Part shown: positions 17,348 to 26,171 of the stretch, one piece after another
How positions within the stretch are numbered: the stretch's first letter is position 1
Layout: every line of letters begins with the position of its first letter
Source: Kribbella steppae
GTDB lineage: Bacteria > Actinomycetota > Actinomycetes > Propionibacteriales > Kribbellaceae
Reading direction: 5' to 3'
NCBI RefSeq assembly: GCF_004342025.1
Contig: NZ_SLWN01000007.1
Location: 1-64,000 of the forward strand
Length of the DNA: 64,000 nucleotides
The notes under the pieces: model-generated
Databases searched by the model: none
Seen by the model: only the letters and a program-made list of their open reading frames with translations
What the model was told of the DNA's origin: nothing
Made by a program: the position numbers and the translations under genes

Positions 17348-18034
17348 TCAGCGGAAGAGGTCGAGGCCGTTGCCGATCATGACGGCAGCCAGCACGGTCA
17401 GGAGCACGATGGTGATCGTGTTCAGGTTGGTCAGGAGCCAGGTCTCGAGGGATTTCAGGGTCCGCGCGGACCTCTCTGCTCCGATGACGGCGACCGCCAG
17501 CAGCGGAAGGAGAACTGTCAGCGAGGCCACGGTGACGAAGACGGCCACCGCACCGATCACGGGCCCAGGACGAAGCCCTGCCCCGCCGATGTAGCTCCCG
17601 GCGCTCAGCACCAGCGGAAGGTTCTTGACGTTCGCCAGAACCGCGGCGGCACCCGTCAGCACCAGGGCGGGTGCGGAGAGCGTCACGATGCGATCGACGA
17701 TTGCCGGCCGAGGTGGAGGAGCACCAGGCTCCGGACGTTTGCGCCAGTACCTGACCGCGAGAATCGCGAACAGTACGCCGACTGCCAGTTGGACGAGGTC
17801 GACGCCGTCACGCGCTGCCTCTCCGTTGTCCTCGGCGACCGCGTCCGTGAACCCTGCGACGAGTCCGGTCGCGATCGCCAAGGCACCGACCCAGCCGACG
17901 GCGAAGCACAGCCCGGCTCGGACCGGTCGGGTGGACATCAGCACCAGCACGATGCAGACCATCGGCACCGGACTCAAGGCGATCGCCATCGCCTGCGGAA
18001 GGACAGCACCAACGACGGGCCACAACCTGACCAC
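17348..18034 (-). CDS. GAP-family (SfLAP-like) membrane protein
   Basis: A 228-residue integral membrane protein with six predicted segments. Features of the GAP/sulfolipid-addressing family are the Pro-containing first helix (LSPVPMVCIVLVLMSTRP), the conserved GWVGAL of segment two, and VLANVKNLPLVLSAGSYIG in the middle. Mycobacterial Sap/GAP proteins help move glycolipids across the membrane; the substrate here is unknown. The start is a GTG at 18034 with GAGGGAGA close to it, and a TTG nine bases later is possible. Confidence 0.8.
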   Translation of the reverse strand: MVRLWPVVGAVLPQAMAIALSPVPMVCIVLVLMSTRPVRAGLCFAVGWVGALAIATGLVAGFTDAVAEDNGEAARDGVDLVQLAVGVLFAILAVRYWRKRPEPGAPPPRPAIVDRIVTLSAPALVLTGAAAVLANVKNLPLVLSAGSYIGGAGLRPGPVIGAVAVFVTVASLTVLLPLLAVAVIGAERSARTLKSLETWLLTNLNTITIVLLTVLAAVMIGNGLDLFR

Positions 18035-18093
18035 TCTCCCTCGTCGAGCGGACGTCGTCTAAGAGTCCACGGACAACGGAGGCGGCGCAATGC

Positions 18094-18315
18094 TCAGGGA
18101 TCCTTCGGCGGCCGGGTCGGCGGGACCTGCATGACCTCGAGGATGTCCACTCCCAACATGTCGAGGTGGTTGAGGATGCCGGCCAGCGCCGCCTGGTCGG
18201 CGAGGTAGCCGTGCAGAACCGTCTGCGCAGGCTCCGGATCGGCCGCCAGTGAAGGGAAAGCGTCCGTCAGGTCGCGCGACAGGTTGCCCTTCACCCGGAT
18301 GACGTAATGGCCCAT
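18094..18315 (-). CDS. Small conserved hypothetical protein
   Basis: A 73-residue protein (MGHYVIRVKGNLSRDLTDAF...). The alternation of two strands and two helices (YVIRVKG, TVLHGYLADQAALAGILNHLDMLGVDILEV) gives a ferredoxin/ACT-like look. GAAAGGGGCGTTCCC precedes the ATG at 18315, which is preferred over longer upstream frames rich in Arg. The C-terminus is a Pro/Lys tail. I recall similar short proteins in other actinomycetes, without a known function. It is transcribed away from the Vps62-like gene. Confidence 0.65.
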   Translation of the reverse strand: MGHYVIRVKGNLSRDLTDAFPSLAADPEPAQTVLHGYLADQAALAGILNHLDMLGVDILEVMQVPPTRPPKDP

Positions 18316-18549
18316 GGGAACGCCCCTTTCACGGCCCGTCGACACGACTCTGCTGCGCCCGTCGCCGGGAAACATCACCCTTCTCGGGCGACGGGCCGGC
18401 CGGCTACCGTGCGCAGACCAATCCAGGAGACGGCCACGGTCCCAAGCGGTCAGGACGGGACGCATCACCTGGATCGGGTGACCTGCCCGACGTCGTCGGG
18501 CCGAGGTCGGATGGTGTGCGGATCAGTTCGACGTGCCCATGCTGTCGGC

Positions 18550-20547
18550 ATGACGGCGTCCGCTGGGAGACGAGTTCTGCCGTTGGTGATGGCCGCCCTG
18601 ATCACGGTGCTGCTCCTCGGCCGGTCCGATCAGGCTGTGGCCGCGGGCTCCCCGGAGGATCCCGCCGCGCACAGGCTGGCCGAACGCTACGCCCCCGTGG
18701 TCAGGCTGCAGGAGGATTCGTCGAGCTGCGCGGACAGTGAGCAGTTCCAGCCCACCGATGTCGAAGCCGTCCTAGGGGACCAGCAGGTGGCGCTCCGTGG
18801 ACCTTGGCGGCCGCCGGACCTGGTCAAACCCCAGCCGGAAGGCAAGGATCTGGGCCTCGGGTTCCCCGGCCATTTCCTGGACTTTCCCGGCGATCCACTG
18901 CGTCCCGGCTGCGACTATGCCGAGTGGTCGGCGCGCATCAACGCCACCCATCCGGCGACCGTCTACGCCCACGTCGCCTCGGACCCCGGGTTCCCCGGAA
19001 AGCTCACCCTGGAGTACTGGTTCTTCTACGTTTTCAACGACTACAACAACACCCACGAAGGCGACTGGGAGTCGATTCGGCTCGTCTTCGAGGCGGCAAC
19101 CCCCGCGGCTGCCCTGACCACGAGCCCGACCGCCGTCGGGTTCAGCCAGCACGGCGGAGCCGAGCGAGCGCGCTGGGACGACGCCAAGCTGGAGATCGTC
19201 GACGGAACTCATCCGGTCGTCTACCCGGCGGCGGGTTCGCATGCCAACAAGTTCGGCCGCCGCCTGTACCTCGGTCGTGGCTCGGAGGGACTCGGCTGTG
19301 ACGACACGACGAATCCAGGACCCGAGCTGAGACCGCGCGTCGCCTACGTGCCGATGGCTGACTACGTGCAGCAGTATCCGTGGCTGGCTTTCGAAGGACG
19401 ATGGGGCGAACGGCAACGGTCCTTCTTCGACGGACCGACCGGGCCGAACATGAAGGACTCGTGGACCACGCCCATCCAGGACGCCGAGACGACCTGGCGG
19501 GATGACAGCACCACCGTGCCGGCCGGCACGCTGCTGGGCCCGAGCAGTACCGACGCATTCTGTACGGCGGTCGCGACCGGATCGAACCTTGTCCGCGAGA
19601 CCCTCGACCGGATCTGGCTGCTCGGCCTGCTGCTCGCTGCCCTCGTCGTACTGATCTGGTTCGCGGCAAGCCGTACACGATGGAGCGATGCTGATCCGCT
19701 GCCCGCCCGGAAGCGGCGGGCCTGGGGCCAAGCGGTCAGTGCCGCGCTGCGGTTGTTCCGGGCTCGACCGGGCCTGTTCGCAGGCTTCGCGGCGGCGTTC
19801 GTCGTGCTGAGCCTGGTGACGATCGTGCTCGCCAGGGTGCAGATGGCCAGACGTGACGCTCCTGCCGACCTTGCTGCTCCAACCGAAAGTGCGCCCGGTT
19901 TCTGGGCCTCTCTGGTCGCGCTGGCAGTTACGCTCCTCACCATTGCGACGTACTTCGCGCTCCTCGCAGCCGTCACGGCGACTCTCGACCAACTGGACCG
20001 CGGTGTCCCGGTGACAGCCGCGCTCATGGTGCGCCAGGTGGTGTCGGACTGGAGGCCGCTGACCCGAGCAGCCGTGCAGTACGTCGTCGTGATCGCCGCC
20101 CTCACGATCTTCGTCGCGACGATCCCGTTGGCTGTCTACTACGCGGTCAGCCGTGCGTTCGCCGTACCGATCGTGGTGGCGGAGCGCTGCTCGGGAGGTC
20201 CTGCGCTGAGGCGCAGCCGGATGCTGGTCAGGGGTCGATGGTGGCGGACCGCTGTCCCGCTCGCGATCATCATCGGGCTAGGCCTGGCGGCAGGGCCGGT
20301 CGCCGGGATCTCGTTGCTACTCGGCACGGACCTGTCTCCCACGCTGATCAACGTGGTGTCGTCGCTGCTCTTCGCCCTGGCGATGCCGGTCGCCGCCGCG
20401 GCCGTTGCGTACCTGTACTTCGACCGCGCCGCATCGATGCCGGAGTCACCTGGATCGGGTGAGATGCCGGACGCAGGCCGAACCTATTCTCGGGATGGCG
20501 ACGGGCGCGTCGAGCAGGACCTGCCATCGGTGCGCTCCGACTCCTGA
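18550..20547 (+). CDS. Vps62-like ectodomain membrane protein
   Basis: A 665-residue protein. An N-terminal signal or anchor segment (residues about 8-34) is followed by a Vps62-type domain (about 40-330) with ERYAPVVRLQED and THEGDWESIRLVF, then a polybasic linker after a helix (LLGLLLAALVVLIWFAA). The C-terminal third holds about five further membrane segments. The start is uncertain: an ATG at 18511 is also in frame and neither has a good ribosome site. It lies 20 bases before the HtrA-like protease gene on the same strand, suggesting cotranscription. The domain order suggests an extracytoplasmic sensing or lipid-related role, which is unproven. Confidence 0.72.
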   Translation: MTASAGRRVLPLVMAALITVLLLGRSDQAVAAGSPEDPAAHRLAERYAPVVRLQEDSSSCADSEQFQPTDVEAVLGDQQVALRGPWRPPDLVKPQPEGKDLGLGFPGHFLDFPGDPLRPGCDYAEWSARINATHPATVYAHVASDPGFPGKLTLEYWFFYVFNDYNNTHEGDWESIRLVFEAATPAAALTTSPTAVGFSQHGGAERARWDDAKLEIVDGTHPVVYPAAGSHANKFGRRLYLGRGSEGLGCDDTTNPGPELRPRVAYVPMADYVQQYPWLAFEGRWGERQRSFFDGPTGPNMKDSWTTPIQDAETTWRDDSTTVPAGTLLGPSSTDAFCTAVATGSNLVRETLDRIWLLGLLLAALVVLIWFAASRTRWSDADPLPARKRRAWGQAVSAALRLFRARPGLFAGFAAAFVVLSLVTIVLARVQMARRDAPADLAAPTESAPGFWASLVALAVTLLTIATYFALLAAVTATLDQLDRGVPVTAALMVRQVVSDWRPLTRAAVQYVVVIAALTIFVATIPLAVYYAVSRAFAVPIVVAERCSGGPALRRSRMLVRGRWWRTAVPLAIIIGLGLAAGPVAGISLLLGTDLSPTLINVVSSLLFALAMPVAAAAVAYLYFDRAASMPESPGSGEMPDAGRTYSRDGDGRVEQDLPSVRSDS

Positions 20548-20567
20548 GCGGACCAGAGGAGGTCGAG

Positions 20568-21716
20568 ATGGTCCAGCCCGACGGCGAACCGCCGACACCG
20601 GAACCCACGCCCCCGGCGGACCAGGGCCGCTTCGGGTCTGCCCGCCGCCTGCCGGTCGCGATCGCAGCCGGCGCGATCGTCGGTGCGCTCATCACCGCAC
20701 TGATCTTCGTCGTAGTGCAGCGCGACGGAAGCACGGCCGGCGCATCGTTGTCGACAAGCCAGGCGGACTCAGGTACGGCGATGTGCGCGGCGACCCCGGT
20801 GGCGGACCAGGTTCTGCCCTCGATCGTGACGATCGCGGCGCGCCGCGGCGCCCAGGCCGGGACCGGATCGGGCCAGATCTTCAAGGAGGGCGGCTACATC
20901 CTCACCAACGACCACGTCATCTCGGTCGCCGCCGGTGGGGGCACCGTATCGGTCCAGTACAGCGACGGCCACAGCTCCGACGCCGTGATCGTCGGCCGGG
21001 ATCCGAGCACCGACCTGGCGGTACTCAAGGCCGCGGATGCCGCCGCGAACTATCCCCTGATCGGCCTCGGGTCGTCGGGATCGCTCCGGGTCGGCCAGCC
21101 CGTCGTCGCCCTCGGCGCGCCGCTCGGACTCGCCAGTACGGTCACCTCCGGCATCGTCAGCGCACTGGATCGGTATGTGCCGGTCCCCGGTGACGGAGTG
21201 ACCCACCATCTGATCGGCGCCATCCAGACCGATGCGTCCATCAATCCGGGCAACAGCGGAGGCGCGCTGGTGGACTGCGCGGGACATCTGGTCGGAGTCA
21301 ACGCCGCGATTGCCACCGTGCCGAACGCCTCCGGCGTCAGCGGCGGCGGAAGCGTCGGCCTCGGCTTCGCGATCCCGGTGGACCTGGCGAAGCCGATCGC
21401 CGACGAACTCGTCCGCACCGGGAAGCCGGGTCACCCGACGACCGGACTCCAGGTCCAGGAGATACCGCCTGCGGTCGCCAAGTCGGCGGGTACGCCGACC
21501 GGACTCTTCGTGCTCGCGGTCGACGCCGGGGGCCCTGCTGCCAAGGCCGGGCTGAAGGCAGGTGACATCATCACCAAGGTCGGCGACGAGCCGGCCGTGA
21601 GCAGCGAGCAGATCGTGGTCGCGACCCTGACCCGCGAGGTCGGCGACACCCTTGAGCTGACCTACCTGCGGGCAGGTACGTCGGCCACCACGACCCTCAC
21701 GCTGGCGGCACCGTAG
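20568..21716 (+). CDS. HtrA/DegP-like membrane-anchored serine protease with PDZ domain
   Basis: A 382-residue S1C protease. One membrane segment (about residues 29-50) anchors it with the protease outside. The catalytic triad is H116 (TNDHV), D149 (STDLAVLK) and S230 (GNSGGAL). A single PDZ domain spans about 290-378 (GGPAAKAGLKAGDIITKVGDEP). AGAGGAGGTCGAG precedes the ATG. Such proteins degrade or refold misfolded exported proteins. Its 3' end overlaps the convergent glutaminase gene by 20 bases. Confidence 0.92.
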   Translation: MVQPDGEPPTPEPTPPADQGRFGSARRLPVAIAAGAIVGALITALIFVVVQRDGSTAGASLSTSQADSGTAMCAATPVADQVLPSIVTIAARRGAQAGTGSGQIFKEGGYILTNDHVISVAAGGGTVSVQYSDGHSSDAVIVGRDPSTDLAVLKAADAAANYPLIGLGSSGSLRVGQPVVALGAPLGLASTVTSGIVSALDRYVPVPGDGVTHHLIGAIQTDASINPGNSGGALVDCAGHLVGVNAAIATVPNASGVSGGGSVGLGFAIPVDLAKPIADELVRTGKPGHPTTGLQVQEIPPAVAKSAGTPTGLFVLAVDAGGPAAKAGLKAGDIITKVGDEPAVSSEQIVVATLTREVGDTLELTYLRAGTSATTTLTLAAP

Positions 21717-22707
21717 CGCCGACGGCCGGCGGCGCCGGCTGCGAGGCGAGCAGGTCGAGGCCGAGCCGGCGGGCGAGAAACTGGGCCGCCAGTTGGCCTT
21801 TGACGCTGTTGCCGGCCTGATCGAGCCGTGGCCCGAACGTACCCAGCGCACCCTTGCCGGGCGAGACCGTCACGATGCCGCCACCGATCCCGCTCTTGCC
21901 CGGGACCCCGACGTCGAGCAGCCAGTCACCGGAGGTTTCGTACAGACCCGCGATCGTCATCACCGCGAGGGTCACCCGCGCGACGTCCGGGTCGATCACC
22001 CGCTCCTGCGTCACTGGACAGACACCGCCATCCGCCAGCGTTGCTCCCATCACCGCGAGGTCCGTCGCGGCGACACTCAGGCAGCTCTGCCGGGTGTAGA
22101 GCTCGGTCGCTTCGTCGGGATCACCGGCCAGTCCGGCAACACTCCTGAGGAGAGCAGCCAGGGCGCGGTTGCGATGGTTGGTGGCCAGCGCCGACGCGAG
22201 AACGTCCGGGTCCAGGCGGAGCTCACGGCCGGCGAAGCGGGACAGCCCGTCGACGATGAACTGCCAGCGGTCGTCCAGCGACTTCCCCGGCGTCAGGCTG
22301 GTCGTCGCGATCGCACCGGGATTCACCATCGGATTGGTCCGCCCCGCCGCCGATTGTTCGACCGCCTGCACAGAGTTGAAGGGCAACCCGGTCGCATTCA
22401 CGCCCACCAGGGTGCGGATGGCATCGACGCCCACCGCCTGACACGTCAACGCGAAAACGAACGGTTTGGCGACGCTCATGATCGTGAACGACCGACGGGA
22501 GTCACCCGCCTCGAACAAGCGGCCGTCCGTGGCCGCGACGCAGACCCCGAAGGCATCCGGATCGACCTGCGCCAGCGCGGGATACACGTCCGTCACCGCA
22601 CCATCGTCGCTGCCGCGAAAACGCTCGTACGCCGCTTGGACCAGCTCGGCGACGGTAGCGTCCACCGGCAGGCCGCCGGTGGAGACGTACCTGTCGACGG
22701 TCGGCAT
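21697..22707 (-). CDS. glsA: Glutaminase
   Basis: A 336-residue serine-dependent beta-lactamase-fold glutaminase, converting L-glutamine to glutamate and ammonia. The catalytic S-x-x-K is S78 and K81 (IMSVAKPF). Further family phrases are SGGxx-like GRTNPMVNPGAIATTSL, LATNHRNRALAALL and GVPGKSGIGGGI. It is the last gene of the pepA-abgT-SLC13-glsA operon, starting two bases after the transporter stop. It links the operon to glutamate release. Its end overlaps the convergent htrA-like gene by 20 bases. Confidence 0.92.
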   Translation of the reverse strand: MPTVDRYVSTGGLPVDATVAELVQAAYERFRGSDDGAVTDVYPALAQVDPDAFGVCVAATDGRLFEAGDSRRSFTIMSVAKPFVFALTCQAVGVDAIRTLVGVNATGLPFNSVQAVEQSAAGRTNPMVNPGAIATTSLTPGKSLDDRWQFIVDGLSRFAGRELRLDPDVLASALATNHRNRALAALLRSVAGLAGDPDEATELYTRQSCLSVAATDLAVMGATLADGGVCPVTQERVIDPDVARVTLAVMTIAGLYETSGDWLLDVGVPGKSGIGGGIVTVSPGKGALGTFGPRLDQAGNSVKGQLAAQFLARRLGLDLLASQPAPPAVGATVPPA

Positions 22708-22708
22708 G

Positions 22709-24505
22709 TCAGAACGGCCAGACCAGTGGGACGATCACCAGCGCCGTGAGCAGCCACCACGCCATCACGACGAGGCCGAGCTTCCAGTAGTCGCCGAAGC
22801 GGTATCCCGCCGGGCTCATGATCATCATGTTCGCGGGTGTGGAGATCGGAGTCAGCAGCGCTGCCGCCCCGGCGACGGCGATCAGCATCAGGACCGGGCG
22901 CACGGAGGTACCGGTCCCCTGGGCGGCCGCCACCGCGATCGGCGTGACGATCAGCACCGTTGCGGTGTTACTGACCATTTGTCCCAGCGCGGCGGTGAGG
23001 ACGAAGAGTGCCAGCAGCAACAAGTACGGCCGGCCCGGGCCGACCGCGTCGATGATCAGATCGGCGATCCGCTCCGCGCCACCGCTGTTCCGGATCGCGA
23101 CCGACAACGGAATCAGGGCCCCGATCAGTACGACGATCTCCCAGGAGATGGCGCGATAGGCCTGTCGCGGTCCGACCACCTTCGACAACACCATCGCTGT
23201 CGCGGCGAGCAGACCCGCCATTGCGGGCGGGACGGCGCCGGTCGCGAGCAGGACGATCATCGCAGCGAGGATGGTGACGGCGATCGACGCCTTCGGCCCC
23301 CAGGGCACGGCCTGGCGCCGTACGAGTTCAGGCGAGTCCACGAGCAGGACGTCCCGGTCCCGGGTGAGCTCGTCGAGAGCCGGCCACGGGCCGTGCACGA
23401 GGATCGCATCGCCCTCGTGCAACTCCGTGTGCCTGTTGCCACGGTCCTTGCCCATCCGCTGTACGGCGATGATGACCAGGTCACGTCCTCGGTGCATTCC
23501 CGGGAAGACGGTCTCGCCGACGAGTGACGACCGTGGCGGGATGACGACCTCGACCACACCGGTTTCCCGGGTCATGAGGTTGTCGACCGGCATCGGTTCC
23601 ATGCTGACCGCGAGCAAGGAGTCGGAGGTCAGGCTGCTCACCTGATCCGACGGGCCGGTCACCACCAACACGTCACCGACATCGATAGCCGCGTCCTCGC
23701 GGATCCGTCCCCGTCCGTCCTGGACGCCGACGATCCCCACACCCGGGTACGGCGAGAGGTCGAGGTCGTGCACCTCGAGCCCGAGCAACGGCGACCGCTC
23801 TCGCACGCGCAGCCGGTAGAAGCCGTTCGGCAGCGCGTAGTGAATGTCGAGCGTCTGAGCGTGCAAGGAAAGATCGGCGCTCGGATGCGCCGGCCGGGCG
23901 GCGGGCAGCAGTCTGGGACCGAGGAGCACCGAGATGCCGATGGTGCCGAGGACGAGCGGGACTCCGACCACGGCGAAGGAGAAGAACGGAAACGCGCCCG
24001 CACCGGCATCGCTGGCCGCGTCGGAGACGATGATGTTGACCGGCGTACCGGTCAGCATCAACAGGGATCCGGCGCTCCCGGCGAAGGTCAGCGGCATCAG
24101 CATCCGTGATGGCGGTTGGCCGGCGCGGACGGCGAGCATGACCACGAGCGGAAGCAGAGCCGCGACTGCGCCGTTGAGCGTGATCAGGGCCGACAACACA
24201 GCACACAGCCCCGTGATGGCGATCAACAGCCGGGCCCGGGTGGTTCCGGCGTACCGGACGATTGTCTGGCCCGCCCAGGCAGTCACCCCGGTGGAGTCGA
24301 CGCCCTCGCTCACCACGAACAGCGTGGCGATGAAGATCACTACCGGGTCGCCGAAGCCCGCGAGTACGGCGGTGAAGTCCAGCACGCCAGTCGCCCACAG
24401 GGACAGGGCGACCAGCACCGCGACGACATCGACGGGCAGTCTGTTCCAGACGAACAAAGCAACGGCGAGCCCCAGGATGATCAGGCTCAGCGTGCCGTCA
24501 TCCAT
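22709..24505 (-). CDS. SLC13-family permease with two TrkA-C (RCK_C) domains
   Basis: A 598-residue transporter. Two blocks of membrane helices (about residues 1-205 and 385-598) flank two cytosolic RCK_C domains (about 215-375; SPLLGLEVHDLDLS and RSSLVGETVFPG). Family motifs are TGTPVNIIVSD in the first half and SNTATVLIVTPIA and STPANMMIMSP in the second. This is the SLC13-like YfbS type, often for dicarboxylates or sulfate, with regulation by the RCK_C units. The start overlaps the AbgT gene end by eight bases. Next to a glutaminase, a dicarboxylate such as glutamate-derived 2-oxoglutarate is a reasonable guess for the substrate. Confidence 0.87.
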   Translation of the reverse strand: MDDGTLSLIILGLAVALFVWNRLPVDVVAVLVALSLWATGVLDFTAVLAGFGDPVVIFIATLFVVSEGVDSTGVTAWAGQTIVRYAGTTRARLLIAITGLCAVLSALITLNGAVAALLPLVVMLAVRAGQPPSRMLMPLTFAGSAGSLLMLTGTPVNIIVSDAASDAGAGAFPFFSFAVVGVPLVLGTIGISVLLGPRLLPAARPAHPSADLSLHAQTLDIHYALPNGFYRLRVRERSPLLGLEVHDLDLSPYPGVGIVGVQDGRGRIREDAAIDVGDVLVVTGPSDQVSSLTSDSLLAVSMEPMPVDNLMTRETGVVEVVIPPRSSLVGETVFPGMHRGRDLVIIAVQRMGKDRGNRHTELHEGDAILVHGPWPALDELTRDRDVLLVDSPELVRRQAVPWGPKASIAVTILAAMIVLLATGAVPPAMAGLLAATAMVLSKVVGPRQAYRAISWEIVVLIGALIPLSVAIRNSGGAERIADLIIDAVGPGRPYLLLLALFVLTAALGQMVSNTATVLIVTPIAVAAAQGTGTSVRPVLMLIAVAGAAALLTPISTPANMMIMSPAGYRFGDYWKLGLVVMAWWLLTALVIVPLVWPF

Positions 24506-26171
24506 GGCTCAGATGCACTGGTGCGGACGGACCCCACGGAATCCCGATCAGATACCACGCGATGTAGAAGAGCGTCCAGGTGATCAGCACGATGAAGGTG
24601 TACGGCAGCATCATCGAGACCACGGTGCCCATCCCGGCCTTCTTCCGGTACTTCTGGCAGACCAGCACGATGAACGGCAGGTAGACCATCAGCGGCGTGA
24701 TCACGTTGACCGGACCGTCGCCGACCCGGTAGGCGGCGATGACGGTCTGCGGCGCGATGCCGAGCCGGTAGAACAACGGGATGAAGATCGGTGCCAGGAT
24801 GGCCCATTTCGGGATCACCCCGGGCATGATCAGGTCGATGATCGCGACGAGCAGGATGAAGCCGATCAGCAACGGCAGGGCGCCGATGTCGGCCCGCTCG
24901 AGCAGGTCCGCCAGACCGGTCGCGGCCAGCGTCGACATGTTCGTGTAGTTGAAGTAAGCGATGAACTGGGCGATCAGCAACATCAGGAAGATCAGCCCGC
25001 CCAGGCCGTTGAACGTCTTCACGATGGCGTTGATGACGTTCGTGCTGCCGGTCAACGACTTCGCGCCCCGGCCGTACCCGAGGCCGGCCGCGAGGAACAG
25101 CATCGAGATGATGAAGAGCAGACTGCTCATGAACGGCGAGGACCCGAAGATCTCGCCGGTCTCGGGGTTGCGCAGCGGAGCGCCGGGGATGAAGGTCAGC
25201 GCCGAGACGATGGCGACGGCGATCAGCAGGTAGTAGACCGACCACCTCAGCCCGCGTGACTCCAGCTCCATCTCCTCGTCGGTGGGCTGATGATCGACCG
25301 GCGCGTCGGACGGGGCCTCGGCCGGGTCGTACTTGCCGAGTCTGGGTTCGAGAAGGCGCTCGGTGATCACCGTCATGACGACTGCGCAGAACAGCGTCGC
25401 GGCGGCGCTGAAGTAGTAGTTGCTGGTGACATTGAGGTGGACGTCGGGGGCGACCAGCGCCACCGTCTCGTTCGTCACCTCCGCGATGATGCCGTCGGCC
25501 GGTGTGATCAGGATGTTCACGAAGAAGGCCGCGCTGACCCCGGCGTACGCCGCCGCGATACCGGCCAGCGGATGCCGCCCGAGCGAGGCGAACGCGGCCG
25601 CCCCCAACGGGATCAGGACGAGATAGCCGGCGTCGGACGCGACACTGGAGATGCCGCCGAGCAGGACGATGATGAAGGTGATCGCACCCCTGGGCGCCAC
25701 TTTCACCATCTTGCGGATCAGGGCCGCGATCAGGCCGGCTTCCTCGGCGACACCGACCCCGATCATCGCCACCAGGATGACGGCGACGACACCGAAGTCG
25801 TTGAAGTTCTGGACGGCCGTGGTGAACATGAACCGGATGCCGTCGCCGTCCAGCAGGCTCTCGGCGGTGATCGTCTCTTCGCGCAGCTCGTAATCCGGTA
25901 CGGCGGGCGCCGGGGGCGCGTCGTTGCCGGCGACACTCGTTCCCCCGGGGTACTCGGGACCGACCTCGGCCGTCGCCGGCTCGGCCACCTCGGTGGTCAC
26001 ACTCGTCCCGGCCCAGGACAGGATCTGGGACGCCAGGATGACGATGACGATGAGCCCCAGGAAGATCAGGGCCGGGTGCGGAACCTTGTTGCCGACCCGC
26101 TCGATACCGTCGAGAACCCGTTGCATTCCGCCTTTCTTGACGGGCTTCTCCGGCACCGCCTTGGCGTTCAT
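24498..26171 (-). CDS. AbgT-family transporter
   Basis: A 557-residue transporter with about eleven to thirteen membrane segments. The N-terminal MQRVLDGIERVGNKVPHPAL, the loop ISSVASDAGYLVLIPLGAA, and ADIGALPLLIGFILLVAIIDLIMPG are typical of AbgT, whose founder imports p-aminobenzoyl-glutamate (other members export sulfonamides). The ATG overlaps the aminopeptidase stop by four bases (ATGA). Together with an M17 aminopeptidase and a glutaminase it suggests uptake of a glutamate- or dipeptide-like conjugate that is hydrolysed inside. An export role is possible. Confidence 0.88.
   Translation of the reverse strand: MNAKAVPEKPVKKGGMQRVLDGIERVGNKVPHPALIFLGLIVIVILASQILSWAGTSVTTEVAEPATAEVGPEYPGGTSVAGNDAPPAPAVPDYELREETITAESLLDGDGIRFMFTTAVQNFNDFGVVAVILVAMIGVGVAEEAGLIAALIRKMVKVAPRGAITFIIVLLGGISSVASDAGYLVLIPLGAAAFASLGRHPLAGIAAAYAGVSAAFFVNILITPADGIIAEVTNETVALVAPDVHLNVTSNYYFSAAATLFCAVVMTVITERLLEPRLGKYDPAEAPSDAPVDHQPTDEEMELESRGLRWSVYYLLIAVAIVSALTFIPGAPLRNPETGEIFGSSPFMSSLLFIISMLFLAAGLGYGRGAKSLTGSTNVINAIVKTFNGLGGLIFLMLLIAQFIAYFNYTNMSTLAATGLADLLERADIGALPLLIGFILLVAIIDLIMPGVIPKWAILAPIFIPLFYRLGIAPQTVIAAYRVGDGPVNVITPLMVYLPFIVLVCQKYRKKAGMGTVVSMMLPYTFIVLITWTLFYIAWYLIGIPWGPSAPVHLSHG

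Noticed and set aside
24498..24505. Eight-base overlap of the AbgT and SLC13 genes as a frameshift
   Set aside because: Both proteins have normal ends and starts for their families, and similar overlaps occur all through this window.
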